Assembly (NCBI RefSeq): GCF_905175385.1
Contig: NZ_HG992749.1
Coordinates: forward strand, 1,054,001-1,118,000
Direction of reading: 5' to 3'
Length of the DNA: 64,000 bases
Source: Vibrio sp. B1FLJ16
GTDB taxonomy: Bacteria; Pseudomonadota; Gammaproteobacteria; Enterobacterales; Vibrionaceae
Shown here: one piece after another, positions 30,390 through 40,517 of the stretch
Numbering within the stretch: position 1 is the stretch's first letter
Layout: each line of letters begins with the position of its first letter
Translations under genes and position numbers: made by a program
Notes under the pieces: generated by a model
Told to the model about the DNA's origin: nothing
Databases searched by the model: none
Seen by the model: the letters and a program-made list of their open reading frames with translations, nothing else

Positions 30390-30506
30390 TTTTAAATTAG
30401 TCAGTTGCAATATAAAAATGGATAATTTTCACGCTTTCACGGAACTGTCAGCGGTAGAATAAATCAACGAGTATAATTTTAAAAACACACGAGCAAGGAA
30501 AAACAA

Positions 30507-32606
30507 ATGAAGAAACTGCTCTTAATTGTTGCGATACCAATCGTGTTAGTTGTTGGAGCTATTTTAGCTCTTACAATTTTTGTTAACCCTAATCAATTCA
30601 AGCCTCTAATTGTTGAAAAGGTACAAGAACAAACAGGGCTGGAGCTAGTTATTGAGGGGGATCTTGGCTGGAAATTTTTCCCATCTATTGGCCTTGAACT
30701 AGGCAGAACAGAACTTCGAAATCCTCAAGGTTTCAGTCAGCCAAATCTGTTCAAAGTGGATACCGTGAGCGTTGACGTCTCCGTTACTCCTCTATTCAGT
30801 AAGAAGTTGGAAATTGGTAATGTCACTTTAGATGGTGCGCAGTTCTATCTGGAAACCAAGCAAGATGGCAGCAAGAACACTGACGCATTGACGCAAGCGC
30901 AGCAATCTCAGCAAACCGATGAGGTTGAGTCGGAACAAAGTGCTTCAAAGCAGGAAGGGGGCTCTGAATGGGGCATTAATCTGGCTGGCGTAACGGTATC
31001 GAACGGTTCTCTTGAAATCCAGGATAAGCAAGCGGGTAGCTATGCCAAGCTTTATGATATTACTTTAAATCTCTCTGAGTTTGCTTTTGACAATTGGACA
31101 ATCGCGGATTTTGGTTTGAAGGGAGACTTAAATGACCAGAAATTTACAGCTCAGGGTAAAGCGGATTTTAAGCTAGAAAAAGGCCTTGCAAGCTATGCGC
31201 TGAAGAACATCAACTTTGATGCGACCTATGTTGCTCCTGACAATAATATAGAATCTGCCAATATCAGTTTGGATACTTTTGAGTTCGATAAAGTAAACAA
31301 TTTAAGCTACGCCTTGAAAGGCACCGTTTCTGCAATGAAATTGGATATGCAGGGCGGCGGTCAACTGAGTGTCGACAAAGCGATCAGTAAGGTTCAGTTG
31401 GACAACCTGTCTTTCAATTCATCATTGGAAGGCGATGCGCTACCTCAATCTCCAATGAAGATAGATATGCTCTCTGATTTATCTTTTGACCTGAGCAAAA
31501 GCCATTTGAGCTTTGTTCTGGATAAGCTAACGGCAAACGCAATCGAGCTAGACGGTAAGGCAGATGTTACTTTGGGTGATATTCCAAAAGTGCGTTTTAC
31601 ATTACATAGTCCTAACATCGATTTGGATGAATTTCTTGGGTTAGACCAACAAGCTGATAGCGAAAAATCTGCATCAGGTAATAAAACGTCTGGATCAGGT
31701 AGTAATAGTTCATCAACAGTTACGGAAGAAGAACCTGATTTGTCGGCGCTTAATACAGTAGACTTAAAAGGTGATATCACGATTGACAGTTTCAAAGCAG
31801 CGAATGCGAAAATGCAAGCGGTGAATGCGAGCTTCACTATCAATCGCGGGGTTTTCGACTTAACTGCATTTAATTCGAAATTGTACCAAGGTACGATCAG
31901 TGCAAAAGCGAAACTGGATGCGACTAAGTCACCAGCAACATACACAGTGCAAAATACAATTAAAGGGGTTCATGTCCAGCCACTGCTCGTAGATGTTGCT
32001 AAAAACGATAAGCTCGAAGGAACAGGTAATATCGGCATTAACGTAAAAGGTAACAGCCTGACTCCTAGCGGAATCAAAAAGAATCTGGTGGGAACGGTAG
32101 ACATCAATTTTGCTGATGGTGCTGTTAACGGGATTAACGTTGCTCAGCTAATTCGTGAAAACTATGCGAAGTTCAAAGGGCAAAAGGTGGAAAGCACTAC
32201 CGAGGCTAAGAAAACCGACTTCAGTGCAATGACAGCAACCCTGAAGTTAAATAAAGGCTTGGTGACGACTGACAACTTGCAGGCACAGTCTCCATTGCTG
32301 CGTGTGCGTGGTAACGGTAAAGCTAATTACATCAACGAGACTGTCGACTTTACGATCAGCACGTCCATTGTTGGTACCTTGGAAGGACAGGGCGGTAAGG
32401 ATATCGACGAGCTGAAGGACATCACGATTCCAATCAATGTATCTGGCAAGTGGGCAGATCCGAAATTCAAATTGGTATTCGATGATGTCCTCAAACAGAA
32501 AGCACAGAAAGAGATTGATCGTGGCGTAGAGAAGTTAACTGACAAGATCAAAGACGAGAAAACGAAAGAAGCAGTAGATAGTTTAATTAAAGGGCTTTTT
32601 AATTAA
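30507..32606 (+). CDS. asmA: AsmA family protein
   Basis: This is a 699-residue protein with one N-terminal membrane helix (residues 3-26) and a long periplasmic part of AsmA repeats, the fold now linked to bridge-like lipid transport between membranes. The sequence has the typical early motif FKPLIVEKVQEQTGLELVI and the C-terminal AsmA_2 segment around VNGINVAQLIRENYAKFKGQ. A serine- and glutamate-rich linker lies near residues 385-415. E. coli AsmA has 617 residues. The lipid-transfer role is family knowledge, not seen here. Confidence 0.9.
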   Translation: MKKLLLIVAIPIVLVVGAILALTIFVNPNQFKPLIVEKVQEQTGLELVIEGDLGWKFFPSIGLELGRTELRNPQGFSQPNLFKVDTVSVDVSVTPLFSKKLEIGNVTLDGAQFYLETKQDGSKNTDALTQAQQSQQTDEVESEQSASKQEGGSEWGINLAGVTVSNGSLEIQDKQAGSYAKLYDITLNLSEFAFDNWTIADFGLKGDLNDQKFTAQGKADFKLEKGLASYALKNINFDATYVAPDNNIESANISLDTFEFDKVNNLSYALKGTVSAMKLDMQGGGQLSVDKAISKVQLDNLSFNSSLEGDALPQSPMKIDMLSDLSFDLSKSHLSFVLDKLTANAIELDGKADVTLGDIPKVRFTLHSPNIDLDEFLGLDQQADSEKSASGNKTSGSGSNSSSTVTEEEPDLSALNTVDLKGDITIDSFKAANAKMQAVNASFTINRGVFDLTAFNSKLYQGTISAKAKLDATKSPATYTVQNTIKGVHVQPLLVDVAKNDKLEGTGNIGINVKGNSLTPSGIKKNLVGTVDINFADGAVNGINVAQLIRENYAKFKGQKVESTTEAKKTDFSAMTATLKLNKGLVTTDNLQAQSPLLRVRGNGKANYINETVDFTISTSIVGTLEGQGGKDIDELKDITIPINVSGKWADPKFKLVFDDVLKQKAQKEIDRGVEKLTDKIKDEKTKEAVDSLIKGLFN

Positions 32607-32617
32607 CTTAAAGAAAT

Positions 32618-32644
32618 AAAGGGCCTAGGATCCTAGGCCCTTTC
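32618..32644. terminator. Bidirectional terminator between asmA and cobO
   Basis: This is a perfect 26-base palindrome with AAAGGGCCTAGGA as one arm and no loop beyond the centre. It lies between the two convergent genes. Confidence 0.7.
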
Positions 32645-32661
32645 ACCTAGTATATAGCTTT

Positions 32662-33267
32662 CTACCAATCCACGCCTTTTAACGCTTTCACACCTGACTC
32701 AAATGCGTGTTTGACGTTCTTTACTTCTGATACCGTATCAGCCATGTCAATCAGTGTACGATGCGCTGCGCGGCCTGTAATGACGACGGACTGCATCTTA
32801 GGACGATTGTTCAGCGCGTCTACCACCTCATCTAAATCGATGTAGCCATAACTCACCATGTAGGTAAGCTCGTCAAACAGGACGACGTCTAGGGATTCAT
32901 CCTGCAGCATGCGTTTGCACTCTTGCCAGACAAGTTGAGCAGCTTCTGTATCTGCGGCTTTGTTTTGGGTCTCCCAAGTAAAACCAGTTGCCATGACCTG
33001 GAATTCTACGCCTAATTTTTCTAGCAAGTTGCGCTCGCCGTTTTCCCACGTGCCTTTGATAAATTGAGCGACTGCGCAATTTAAGCCGTGTCCTACAGCG
33101 CGAGCAATGGTGCCGAAACCAGAGGTTGATTTGCCCTTACCATTGCCAGTGATAATGAGTAACAGGCCTTTTTCCTCTTGAGCTGCTGCAATTTTCGCAT
33201 CTACTTGCTGTTTGACTTTTTGCTGCCGAGCTTTATGACGTGCTTCTTTGTATGCGTCTTGAGACAT
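32662..33267 (-). CDS. btuR: Corrinoid adenosyltransferase BtuR/CobO
   Basis: This is a 201-residue enzyme that transfers the adenosyl group of ATP to cob(I)alamin or cobyrinate. The P-loop GNGKGKST (41-48), placed as in CobA proteins, and the segment VLFDELTYMVSYGYID, followed by VITGRAAHRTLIDMADTVSE, identify it. No other cobalamin genes lie nearby, so here it probably serves salvage. Confidence 0.95.
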   Translation of the reverse strand: MSQDAYKEARHKARQQKVKQQVDAKIAAAQEEKGLLLIITGNGKGKSTSGFGTIARAVGHGLNCAVAQFIKGTWENGERNLLEKLGVEFQVMATGFTWETQNKAADTEAAQLVWQECKRMLQDESLDVVLFDELTYMVSYGYIDLDEVVDALNNRPKMQSVVITGRAAHRTLIDMADTVSEVKNVKHAFESGVKALKGVDW

Positions 33268-33292
33268 AATCGTATCTTCATTCCATTATGGC

Positions 33293-33312
33293 CTGTTCTA
33301 AACATAGAACAG
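33293..33312. promoter_or_regulatory. Perfect dyad between cobO and the phosphatase gene
   Basis: CTGTTCTA and TAGAACAG are eight-base inverted arms separated by AACA. It lies in the short divergent promoter region, so it is a candidate operator. The spacing between CTGT and ACAG is 12, not the 8 of LexA sites. Confidence 0.4.
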
Positions 33313-33389
33313 CTTGGGTTACTCATTTGATGTCGTTATGATAGAGCATGTATTTGCGAAGAAAAACCGTGAAAATATCAGGGATTAGA

Positions 33390-33839
33390 ATGAAGAAAAT
33401 ACTTGTTGTATGTATGGGTAATATATGTCGCTCACCCACAGGAGAAGCGGTTTTGAGAGCAAAAGCAAAGGAGCTTGGTATCTCAGTAAAAATTGATTCT
33501 GCCGGTACAATTGGATATCACTCAGGGAAGACCCCTGATCCACGGGCTAAATCGGCGGGAGAAGCAAGGGGTTACTCGTTTAAAGGTATTAGAGCCCGAA
33601 AGGTGAAAAGCAAAGACTTTGAAAACTTCGATATGGTTTTAGCCGCGGATCGAGCGAATTTAGCGGATTTACTGGATATTTGTCCGTCTGAACACAGTGA
33701 TAAAGTATCGTTGTTTCTCAGTCATTCGAATTCAGATTATGAAGAAATTCCCGATCCTTACTACGGCGGAGCCGCTGGCTTCACATTGGTGCTGGATTTA
33801 ATTGAAGAGGCTTCTGAAGCGATTTTGAAGAAGCTTTGA
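33390..33839 (+). CDS. Low-molecular-weight protein-tyrosine phosphatase
   Basis: This is a 149-residue phosphatase. The P-loop is CMGNICRS (Cys8 to Ser15), and the general acid is Asp122 in DPYYGG. I chose the ATG at 33390, which has AGGGA five bases upstream and leaves the usual short N-terminus before the P-loop; starts at 33348 or 33369 would add 7-14 residues. Many such enzymes sit with capsule kinases, but none is nearby, so its substrate is unknown. Confidence 0.9.
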   Translation: MKKILVVCMGNICRSPTGEAVLRAKAKELGISVKIDSAGTIGYHSGKTPDPRAKSAGEARGYSFKGIRARKVKSKDFENFDMVLAADRANLADLLDICPSEHSDKVSLFLSHSNSDYEEIPDPYYGGAAGFTLVLDLIEEASEAILKKL

Positions 33840-33877
33840 CGCGTTTAGTATGAGTTGTTAAATATACGCACAATAGG

Positions 33878-33907
33878 AAAAGGGATGAGCGATGCTCATC
33901 CCTTTTT
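33878..33907. terminator. Bidirectional terminator between the phosphatase and SulP genes
   Basis: The arms AAAAGGGATGAGC and GCTCATCCCTTTT form a stem around a three-base loop, with T runs on both strands, between convergent genes. Confidence 0.85.
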
Positions 33908-33923
33908 GTTTATAGCGATAGTA

Positions 33924-35483
33924 TTAACCGGCTAAAAGGTCGGTTGCAACTTTATAGCTTGGATCTTCTTTCACGTTAATTTCGACCAGGCTGCCTGCTT
34001 TGTCGAGTAGCTTACGACAATCCGGACTTAAGTGGCGAAGGTGAAGCGTTTTACCAATAGCAGAGTAACGCTCCGCAAGTGTTTCAATCGCTTCTATTGC
34101 AGAGTGATCCGTAACACGTGAGTCAGCAAAGTCGACAATCACATCTTTAGGGTCATTTTGAGCATTAAACAGCTCAAGGAAATTCGCGGCAGAACCAAAG
34201 AAAATAGGACCATGGATTTTGTACTCTTTTGAACCCTCTTCGTTCAGACAGGTATCTGCGTAGATGTGCTTAGCATGTTGCCATGCAAACATCAGTGCAG
34301 AAGCAATCACGCCTACCGCTACTGCTACCGCTAGGTCAGTAAGTACCGTAACGACAGTTACAAGAACTATAACGAAGAAATCTTGTTTTGGTACGCGGCG
34401 AGCAAGTTTGAATGTAGCCCACTCAAATGTGCCGATCACGACCATGAACATAACACCCACTAGTGCAGCCAATGGGATCATTTCAATTAGTGATGAAGCG
34501 AACAGAATGAACATCAGAAGCGCCACGGCTGCAACGATACCAGAAAGACGTCCGCGACCGCCTGAGTTTACGTTGATCATTGACTGACCAATCATCGCGC
34601 AACCACCCATTGCACCGAACACAGAACACGTCATGTTTGCCATACCCTGGCCGATACATTCACGGTTTGACTGACCGCGAGTGTTAGTCATCTCATCGAG
34701 AACTGTCAGAGTCAGTAGTGATTCGATCAGACCGATAGCAGCAAGGATTACTGCGTAAGGTAGAATGATTTGCAGCGTTTCTAGCGTGAAAGGAACCATT
34801 GGAATAGAGAACGTTGGCAGAGAGCCAGCCAATGTTGCTGCTTCATCACCTGACATAGAGCGCAGGAAGTCTACAACAGTACGGGTTTCGAGATCCAAAC
34901 CAACGACTAATGCGGTAACCGTTACAATCGCAACCAGCGAAGAAGGCACTGCAGTCGTAATTTTTGGTAAGAAATGGATGATTGCCATGGTCAGTGCAAC
35001 CAGTCCAAGCATCAGTATCATTTGGTCTTGTGGTAACCAAGTAAGTATACCGTTGATATCTGGAGCTTTAAACTGACCTAGCTGAGCCAGGAAGATAACA
35101 ATTGCTAGGCCATTTACGAAGCCGATCATCACTGGATGTGGAACGATACGGATAAACTTGCCTAGCTTGAAAAGACCCGCTGCGACTTGCAGAATACCTG
35201 CGAGCATTATGGCTGCGAACAGGTATTGAACCCCGTGACTGGCAACAAGAGATACCATTACAACAGCCATAGCGCCTGTTGCACCAGAAATCATACCAGG
35301 GCGACCACCAAAAATAGAGGTGATAAGGCCAACAATAAATGCTGCGTAAAGACCAACCATTGGATCCACGCCAGCTACGAACGCGAATGCGACAGCTTCA
35401 GGTACTAATGCCAGTGCGACGGTTAAGCCTGAGAGCACATCATTTTTTACAGAGTGCTTAGAAAATTGCGGAAATTCGAACAT
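33924..35483 (-). CDS. SulP family anion transporter with STAS domain
   Basis: This is a membrane transporter of 519 residues from the start I prefer (35483, [10 protein letters not shown]); an upstream in-frame start at 35540 would add 19 residues. Ten or more helices begin with [20 protein letters not shown], the SulP signature. A cytoplasmic STAS domain fills the last 90 or so residues ([20 protein letters not shown]). Sulfate or bicarbonate are the usual substrates in bacteria; the sequence does not decide between them. Confidence 0.9.
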   Translation of the reverse strand: MFEFPQFSKHSVKNDVLSGLTVALALVPEAVAFAFVAGVDPMVGLYAAFIVGLITSIFGGRPGMISGATGAMAVVMVSLVASHGVQYLFAAIMLAGILQVAAGLFKLGKFIRIVPHPVMIGFVNGLAIVIFLAQLGQFKAPDINGILTWLPQDQMILMLGLVALTMAIIHFLPKITTAVPSSLVAIVTVTALVVGLDLETRTVVDFLRSMSGDEAATLAGSLPTFSIPMVPFTLETLQIILPYAVILAAIGLIESLLTLTVLDEMTNTRGQSNRECIGQGMANMTCSVFGAMGGCAMIGQSMINVNSGGRGRLSGIVAAVALLMFILFASSLIEMIPLAALVGVMFMVVIGTFEWATFKLARRVPKQDFFVIVLVTVVTVLTDLAVAVAVGVIASALMFAWQHAKHIYADTCLNEEGSKEYKIHGPIFFGSAANFLELFNAQNDPKDVIVDFADSRVTDHSAIEAIETLAERYSAIGKTLHLRHLSPDCRKLLDKAGSLVEINVKEDPSYKVATDLLAG

Positions 35484-35747
35484 GTTTGCTTTAAGTTCTC
35501 GTTGAGATGAGTTTATCCCGACACATATTCGTATTTGCACAAGCCACCGTGAGTTGAATTTGGAGTCAAATCAGTCGGTGTAAACCGTAGTAATAAAAGA
35601 GCAGCATCAGAATGGTGTCGAAAACTTTAGTCGGCGAATGCTACCGAAAAGTGTGACTAAGTTCAATAATGAAGCGTATATTGAGCCACAATTGTGATCA
35701 GAAATTAATATTAATGTGAACAATTCGCTTTGTTTGCTTTAGATAAT
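35484..35747. other. Gap between rne and the SulP gene
   Basis: About 260 bases without a gene. It should hold the SulP promoter, since the rne terminator lies at its right end. No repeats or clear operators are seen. Confidence 0.4.
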
Positions 35748-35776
35748 AGAAAGGCTGCCTTTTGGCAGCCTTTCTG
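35748..35776 (-). terminator. Intrinsic terminator of rne
   Basis: The arms AGAAAGGCTGCC and GGCAGCCTTTCT pair perfectly around a TTTT loop. It lies 30 bases after the rne stop. Confidence 0.8.
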
Positions 35777-35805
35777 TTTAGTTTGCTAACTATTTCAAAG
35801 TCAAA

Positions 35806-38800
35806 CTAGTTAAAGTTTGGTTTAGTCATAGCTGCTGAAGCGCGGTTTGTTGCTACTTGGCTACCTGCACCTTTAGGTTGGTAGCGTTCAGCTTTGAATG
35901 GAGCCGCAGTAACTTCGATTTCACGAAGTTCTTGTGGACCCGGTGCTTTTGTCATTGGTGCACTTGCTTGTGGCTTGGCGACAACTTTAATAACGTTAGC
36001 TTTCGGTTGCTTCACTTCTACAGGCGCTTTAACTTCTGCTACTTCAGGCGTTGCAACAATAGGCTCCACTGTCTGCTCTTGAGCAGGTACAGCTTCAGCT
36101 ACGGCTTCTGGCGTTTCAGTCACAGGAGTTTCTACTGTTTCTACAACCGGTTCTATAGGTGATTGTTCCACTGCTACTGGTGCAGCTTTCAATTCTTCTA
36201 CAACAGGTGTAGCAACTTTCGTTTCAACCACGTCTTGAGCTTTAGTCTCTGTAACAGGAGCTTCTGCAACCACTGGTAGTTCACGACGGATAATCACTTT
36301 ACCCATTGCCATCTCAGGACATGCAAAACCACCCTGCATTGCTGGTACGGCTGTTACTGTAGTCTCTTCCTTAACGCGCTCTTCTTTCTTAGGCGCTGGC
36401 TTTGGAATGTAACGTGGCATCACTTTGCCCATCGCCATCTCAGGAGAGGCTACACCACCTTTACGCAGGCGGAATGGGTTAGGGCGACGGTCACGACCAC
36501 GGCGACGACGCTGACCACTCGCACGAAGATGGCGTGGTGAACGACGATTACGACGTTGCTTAGTCTCTCCCTGCTGGTTGTCTTGTTGTGCTTCGACTGC
36601 TTCCAGAGGTTGTGTAACTGGAGACTCTACAACTTCAGGAGCTTTCACTGGCGCTTCTTCTGCTTGCGCTGCCGCCTGTTGATCTTTAACGCGTACAGAT
36701 TTGTTAAGTTTACGACGCTGACGACGCTCTTTAACTTTTTCTGCTTTCGCGTTTGGTTTCGCCTTGTTTTCGTCTGGTTTTGGTTCAGTTCGAGCTTCAG
36801 CTGCGAGTTGCAAGCCTTTTTCCGCTACTTTTGCGTTTACTTTCTGCTCTTGAGCCTTCTCTGCTTGTTGAGCTTTCGGTTTACGTTTTTGATTACGCGG
36901 TTGTTGCTTGTTCGCTGATTGCTGAACTTCGCCCTGTTCCGTAGCCTGCTCATCACGAGGCTTACGACGGCGACGGTTGTCGCGCTGGTTGTCTCGATTG
37001 TCGCGGTCACCACGGTTGTCGCGCTGATTGCTACGGCGGCGATCGTTACGTTCACGCTTGTTGCGGCGGTTATCGCGGTTTGGTTTTCTCTCTTCTTGCT
37101 GTTTCGGCTCTTCTTTTACTTCTTCAGAACCACCAAACAGGAAGTTACCAATTGCTTTAAACAGCTTGCTGAACAGACCCGGAGTAGATACTTCCTGTAC
37201 TGTTTCTTTCTTAGCAACTGGTGCTGGTTTAGATACCGGTGCTGGGGCAGTTTGCGAAGGTGCGGCAAAGCCTTTAAGTACCGGTTCCTCGATGCGCTTA
37301 GGCTTGATGTCCGATTCTGTTGGTTCTTTGCCTTCCGCTTCTTTCATTGCTTCCAGTTTCTGAGGAAGCAGGTAAGAAATTAGATCAAACTCTTCACCTT
37401 CACGGACGCGAATCACTTCGAAGTGTGGTGTTTCCATATCTGAGTTAGGAACAACCGTGATCTTAACGTCCTGGATACGTTCGATATGGTTAACCGAGCG
37501 ACGTTTTTCGTTAAGAAGGTAAGATGCGATTGGTACTGGAACTACAGCCAATACCTGTGCAGTGTTATCTTTAAGTGCCTCTTCTTCGATTAGACGAAGA
37601 ACTGACAGAGCTAGAGATTCGTTATCACGTACAACACCAGTGCCGGTACAACGCGGACAAATGTGGTGGCTCGCTTCTGCAAGAGAAGGGCTCAAACGTT
37701 GACGAGACATCTCTAACAAACCGAAGCGAGAGATTCGACCAATTTGAACGCGCGCACGATCTAGGCGAACGGCTTCACGTAGGCGGTTTTCTACTTCACG
37801 CTGGTGGCGAACAGGAGTCATATCGATAAAGTCGATTACAACCAGGCCGCCTAAGTCACGCAGACGTAGCTGACGAGCAATTTCGTCTGCCGCTTCAAGG
37901 TTAGTGTTCAGTGCTGTCTCTTCGATATCACCGCCCTTTGTTGCACGAGCAGAGTTGATGTCGATAGAGGTAAGCGCTTCAGTCGGGTCAATAACGATTG
38001 AACCACCAGATGGCAGACGAACTTCACGCTGGAAAGCAGATTCGATCTGGCTTTCAATCTGGTAGTGACTAAATAACGGTACTTCACCGTCGTATTTCTT
38101 AACACGGCTAATGAAATCTGGGCGAACCAATTGAATGTGCTCTTTTGCACGCTCATAAATGGTGTTGCTGTCGATTAGAATTTCACCAATATCACGACGC
38201 AAATAGTCACGGATTGCACGAACAATAACGTTACTTTCCTGGTGAATAAGGAATGGAGCAGGGTTTGAATCTGCTGCGCCTTTTATTGCACCCCAGTGGT
38301 TAAGAAGTACGTTTAGATCCCATTCAAGTTCTTCTGCGCTCTTTCCAACACCAGCAGTTCGCACAATTAGACCCATACCTTGTGGCAGTTCTAGTGTGCT
38401 AAGGGCCGCTTTCAGTTGAGTACGCTCATCCCCTTCGATGCGACGAGAGATACCGCCTGCTCGTGGGTTGTTTGGCATAAGAACAAGGTAGCTACCAGCC
38501 AGAGAGATGAAAGTAGTCAGAGCAGCACCCTTACTACCACGTTCCTCTTTTTCCACCTGAACGATGACTTCTTGGCCTTCATTTAGCACTTCTTTAATGC
38601 TAGGACGACCTTGGTAAGTGTAACCTTCAGGGAAATATTCGCGGGCAATTTCTTTGAGAGGGAGGAAACCGTGACGCTCAGCACCGTAATCAACGAATGC
38701 GGCTTCTAAGCTTGGTTCAATACGCGTGATACGTCCTTTGTATATATTTGCTTTTTTAGATTCATGTCCCGGACTCTCGATATCAAGATCGAAAAGTCGC

Positions 38801-38865
38801 TGGCCATCAACCAGAGCGACACGCAACTCTTCTTTTTGAGTTGCGTTAATTAACATTCTTTTCAT
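35806..38865 (-). CDS. rne: Ribonuclease E
   Basis: This is the 1019-residue endoribonuclease that scaffolds the RNA degradosome. The catalytic half has the S1 domain (about 35-125), the DNase I-like domain with [10 protein letters not shown] and [20 protein letters not shown] (metal-binding aspartates), and the zinc link CPRCTGTG near residue 404. An amphipathic membrane-targeting helix ([16 protein letters not shown]) lies near 560-575. The disordered C-terminal half is Arg/Asn-rich (about 580-800), then Pro/Glu/Val-rich. An RNA-binding patch [16 protein letters not shown] precedes two copies of a PEMAMGKV motif (about 803-815 and 845-857), which resembles the enolase site of E. coli RNase E. 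The C-terminus probably binds PNPase. Confidence 0.97.
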   Translation of the reverse strand: MKRMLINATQKEELRVALVDGQRLFDLDIESPGHESKKANIYKGRITRIEPSLEAAFVDYGAERHGFLPLKEIAREYFPEGYTYQGRPSIKEVLNEGQEVIVQVEKEERGSKGAALTTFISLAGSYLVLMPNNPRAGGISRRIEGDERTQLKAALSTLELPQGMGLIVRTAGVGKSAEELEWDLNVLLNHWGAIKGAADSNPAPFLIHQESNVIVRAIRDYLRRDIGEILIDSNTIYERAKEHIQLVRPDFISRVKKYDGEVPLFSHYQIESQIESAFQREVRLPSGGSIVIDPTEALTSIDINSARATKGGDIEETALNTNLEAADEIARQLRLRDLGGLVVIDFIDMTPVRHQREVENRLREAVRLDRARVQIGRISRFGLLEMSRQRLSPSLAEASHHICPRCTGTGVVRDNESLALSVLRLIEEEALKDNTAQVLAVVPVPIASYLLNEKRRSVNHIERIQDVKITVVPNSDMETPHFEVIRVREGEEFDLISYLLPQKLEAMKEAEGKEPTESDIKPKRIEEPVLKGFAAPSQTAPAPVSKPAPVAKKETVQEVSTPGLFSKLFKAIGNFLFGGSEEVKEEPKQQEERKPNRDNRRNKRERNDRRRSNQRDNRGDRDNRDNQRDNRRRRKPRDEQATEQGEVQQSANKQQPRNQKRKPKAQQAEKAQEQKVNAKVAEKGLQLAAEARTEPKPDENKAKPNAKAEKVKERRQRRKLNKSVRVKDQQAAAQAEEAPVKAPEVVESPVTQPLEAVEAQQDNQQGETKQRRNRRSPRHLRASGQRRRRGRDRRPNPFRLRKGGVASPEMAMGKVMPRYIPKPAPKKEERVKEETTVTAVPAMQGGFACPEMAMGKVIIRRELPVVAEAPVTETKAQDVVETKVATPVVEELKAAPVAVEQSPIEPVVETVETPVTETPEAVAEAVPAQEQTVEPIVATPEVAEVKAPVEVKQPKANVIKVVAKPQASAPMTKAPGPQELREIEVTAAPFKAERYQPKGAGSQVATNRASAAMTKPNFN

Positions 38866-39503
38866 TGAAAATTCTCGTTGTCTTTTCTTTTATCTTTCTA
38901 GTCAACTTGCCACTGTTTGGTCGCTTTTTCACGGTGCCTGATCCCATGACTTATGTTTTGCAGCCTCCCGGCTGGAAGGGGATGCTCTGGGGCACTTCAG
39001 TTATCACAAATCTCTTGAGGTTTCTGTCGGAAACATAGACTTGTAACCCGCTGATTAGGCGGTAGGTACTCAACGTGAATATGCGAGGAGTAGAGTGGCA
39101 AGTGTGTTGAAGTCAATGTGTCTTACGCCAGTGCTGCACCTGATCATCAACAATCTACTCGCATTGCTTGGGGAGTAATGAATGGTAATGAATAAAAAGT
39201 AACCAAACCTTCCTTAGCAGCTGTGAACTATAGCAGCGCACGCTGTTATCAGCAATCTGCTTTGATACAAACGATAGAAAAATTGCCACAAAATTCAAAC
39301 TTTGCAATTTATAACTGGCTGTTTCGTAAGCAATTGGAACAGGTAAAATGAACAAGACAGAAAGCAAACTGGAAACAGGGTTAGGAGTTTTCATAATTTA
39401 AACAAAAACTTGGCTGGTTTTACAGTGATTTGGGGGTGCCAAGTGTTTCTTTTGCTGAAAGAATCATGTGAAGTCAGGTGTGATTGCGTTTACAATAGCG
39501 CGC
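38866..39503 (-). promoter_or_regulatory. Long leader of rne and divergent rluC promoter
   Basis: A 638-base gap separates rne from the divergent rluC. E. coli rne has a leader of about 360 bases through which RNase E controls its own mRNA. The length here fits such a leader. Visible stems on the rne side are CAGCC/GGCTG (38961-38974) and CCGC/GCGG around a six-base loop (39048-39062). No small gene is convincing. The autoregulation is inferred from the family. Confidence 0.5.
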
Positions 39504-40448
39504 ATGAACGAAATAAGAACTAAAGTCCAGTTCGTCGACATCGATGAAGACATGGCGGGTCAGCGCATTGATAATTTTTTGCGTAACCAATTAAAAGATA
39601 TTCCTAAAAGCATGATTTACAGAATCGTGCGTAAGGGAGAGGTGCGTGTAAATAAAAAACGCATTAAAGCAGAGTACAAATTAAAAGCAGGTGATCTCGT
39701 CCGTATTCCTCCTGTTACGATGGAGAAGAAAGAAGACGATGTGGCACCGAGTACCAAACTGAACAGAGTTGCAGAACTCGAGGATATGATCATTTTCGAA
39801 GATGATCATATCCTCGTCCTTAATAAACCTTCCGGAACCGCGGTTCATGGTGGTAGTGGTCTAAAGTTCGGGGCGATTGAAGCGCTTCGTGCGTTACGAC
39901 CACAAGCTCGCTTCTTAGAGCTCGTGCATCGTATTGACCGTGATACCTCTGGCATTTTACTTGTGGCTAAGAAGCGTTCTGCTCTGCGTCATCTGCAAGC
40001 TCAGTTCCGAGCAAAAACAGTGAAAAAGTTTTACTTCGCACTTGTGATGGGGCAATGGAAAAGCAGCTGCAAAGTGGTTAATGCGCCACTGCTGAAAAAC
40101 GAAGTGAATAGCATTGTTCGTGTTAACCCAAATGGCAAGCCGTCTGAAACACGTTTTAAGATCTTGGAAAAGTTCGAGCAGGCGACGTTGATTCAGGCTA
40201 GTCCAATTACGGGACGTACTCACCAAATACGAGTACATACGCAGTATACTGGCCATCCAATTGCTTGGGATGACCGTTATGGTGATCGCCGTTTTGATGC
40301 GTATACGGGGCAAATGGGTCTTGACCGTCTGTTTTTACACGCGGCAAACATTAAGTTTCAGCATCCTTCAAATGACGATTGGATGGAAATCGATGCTGCG
40401 ATGGAACCTAAGCTAGAGAAAGTGTTAGCTGGGTTAAGAAACGCATAA
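39504..40448 (+). CDS. rluC: RluC, 23S rRNA pseudouridine synthase
   Basis: This is a 314-residue enzyme that makes pseudouridines 955, 2504 and 2580 of 23S rRNA (E. coli numbering). An N-terminal S4 RNA-binding domain (about residues 17-75) precedes the catalytic domain with HRIDRDTSGILLVAKKRSAL, whose second Asp is catalytic. I chose the ATG at 39504 because the N-terminus then aligns with E. coli RluC; a GTG at 39468 would add 12 residues. No clear Shine-Dalgarno sequence precedes the ATG. A long perfect hairpin lies inside the gene. Confidence 0.95.
   Translation: MNEIRTKVQFVDIDEDMAGQRIDNFLRNQLKDIPKSMIYRIVRKGEVRVNKKRIKAEYKLKAGDLVRIPPVTMEKKEDDVAPSTKLNRVAELEDMIIFEDDHILVLNKPSGTAVHGGSGLKFGAIEALRALRPQARFLELVHRIDRDTSGILLVAKKRSALRHLQAQFRAKTVKKFYFALVMGQWKSSCKVVNAPLLKNEVNSIVRVNPNGKPSETRFKILEKFEQATLIQASPITGRTHQIRVHTQYTGHPIAWDDRYGDRRFDAYTGQMGLDRLFLHAANIKFQHPSNDDWMEIDAAMEPKLEKVLAGLRNA
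39779..39816 (+). repeat. 15-base perfect inverted repeat inside rluC
   Basis: CGAGGATATGATCAT and its reverse complement flank an eight-base spacer that itself contains TTCGAA. It codes for the conserved segment EDMIIFEDDHILV and is far stronger than hairpins usually found by chance in a coding region. Confidence 0.8.
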
Positions 40449-40481
40449 TAATAGCAGATGAGATATTTTTGCAGATTATGT

Positions 40482-40510
40482 AATAGGGAGCCAAGTGCTC
40501 CCTTATTTTT
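40482..40510 (+). terminator. Terminator between rluC and maf
   Basis: The arms GGGAGC and GCTCCC are followed by TTATTTTT. It lies between convergent genes. Confidence 0.7.
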
Positions 40511-40517
40511 ATCAAGC

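Noticed and set aside
31445-31945. A 166-codon open frame on the minus strand inside asmA
   Set aside because: It is fully antisense to a gene with clear AsmA similarity, has no recognisable domain and no ribosome binding site. Its composition mirrors the asmA codons.
33293-33312. LexA box in front of the phosphatase gene
   Set aside because: CTGT and ACAG are separated by 12 bases, not the eight of the gamma-proteobacterial SOS box.
36919-37383. A 154-codon open frame on the plus strand inside rne
   Set aside because: It is antisense to the Arg-rich tail of RNase E. The repeated codons there keep the opposite frames open, and the product is low-complexity.
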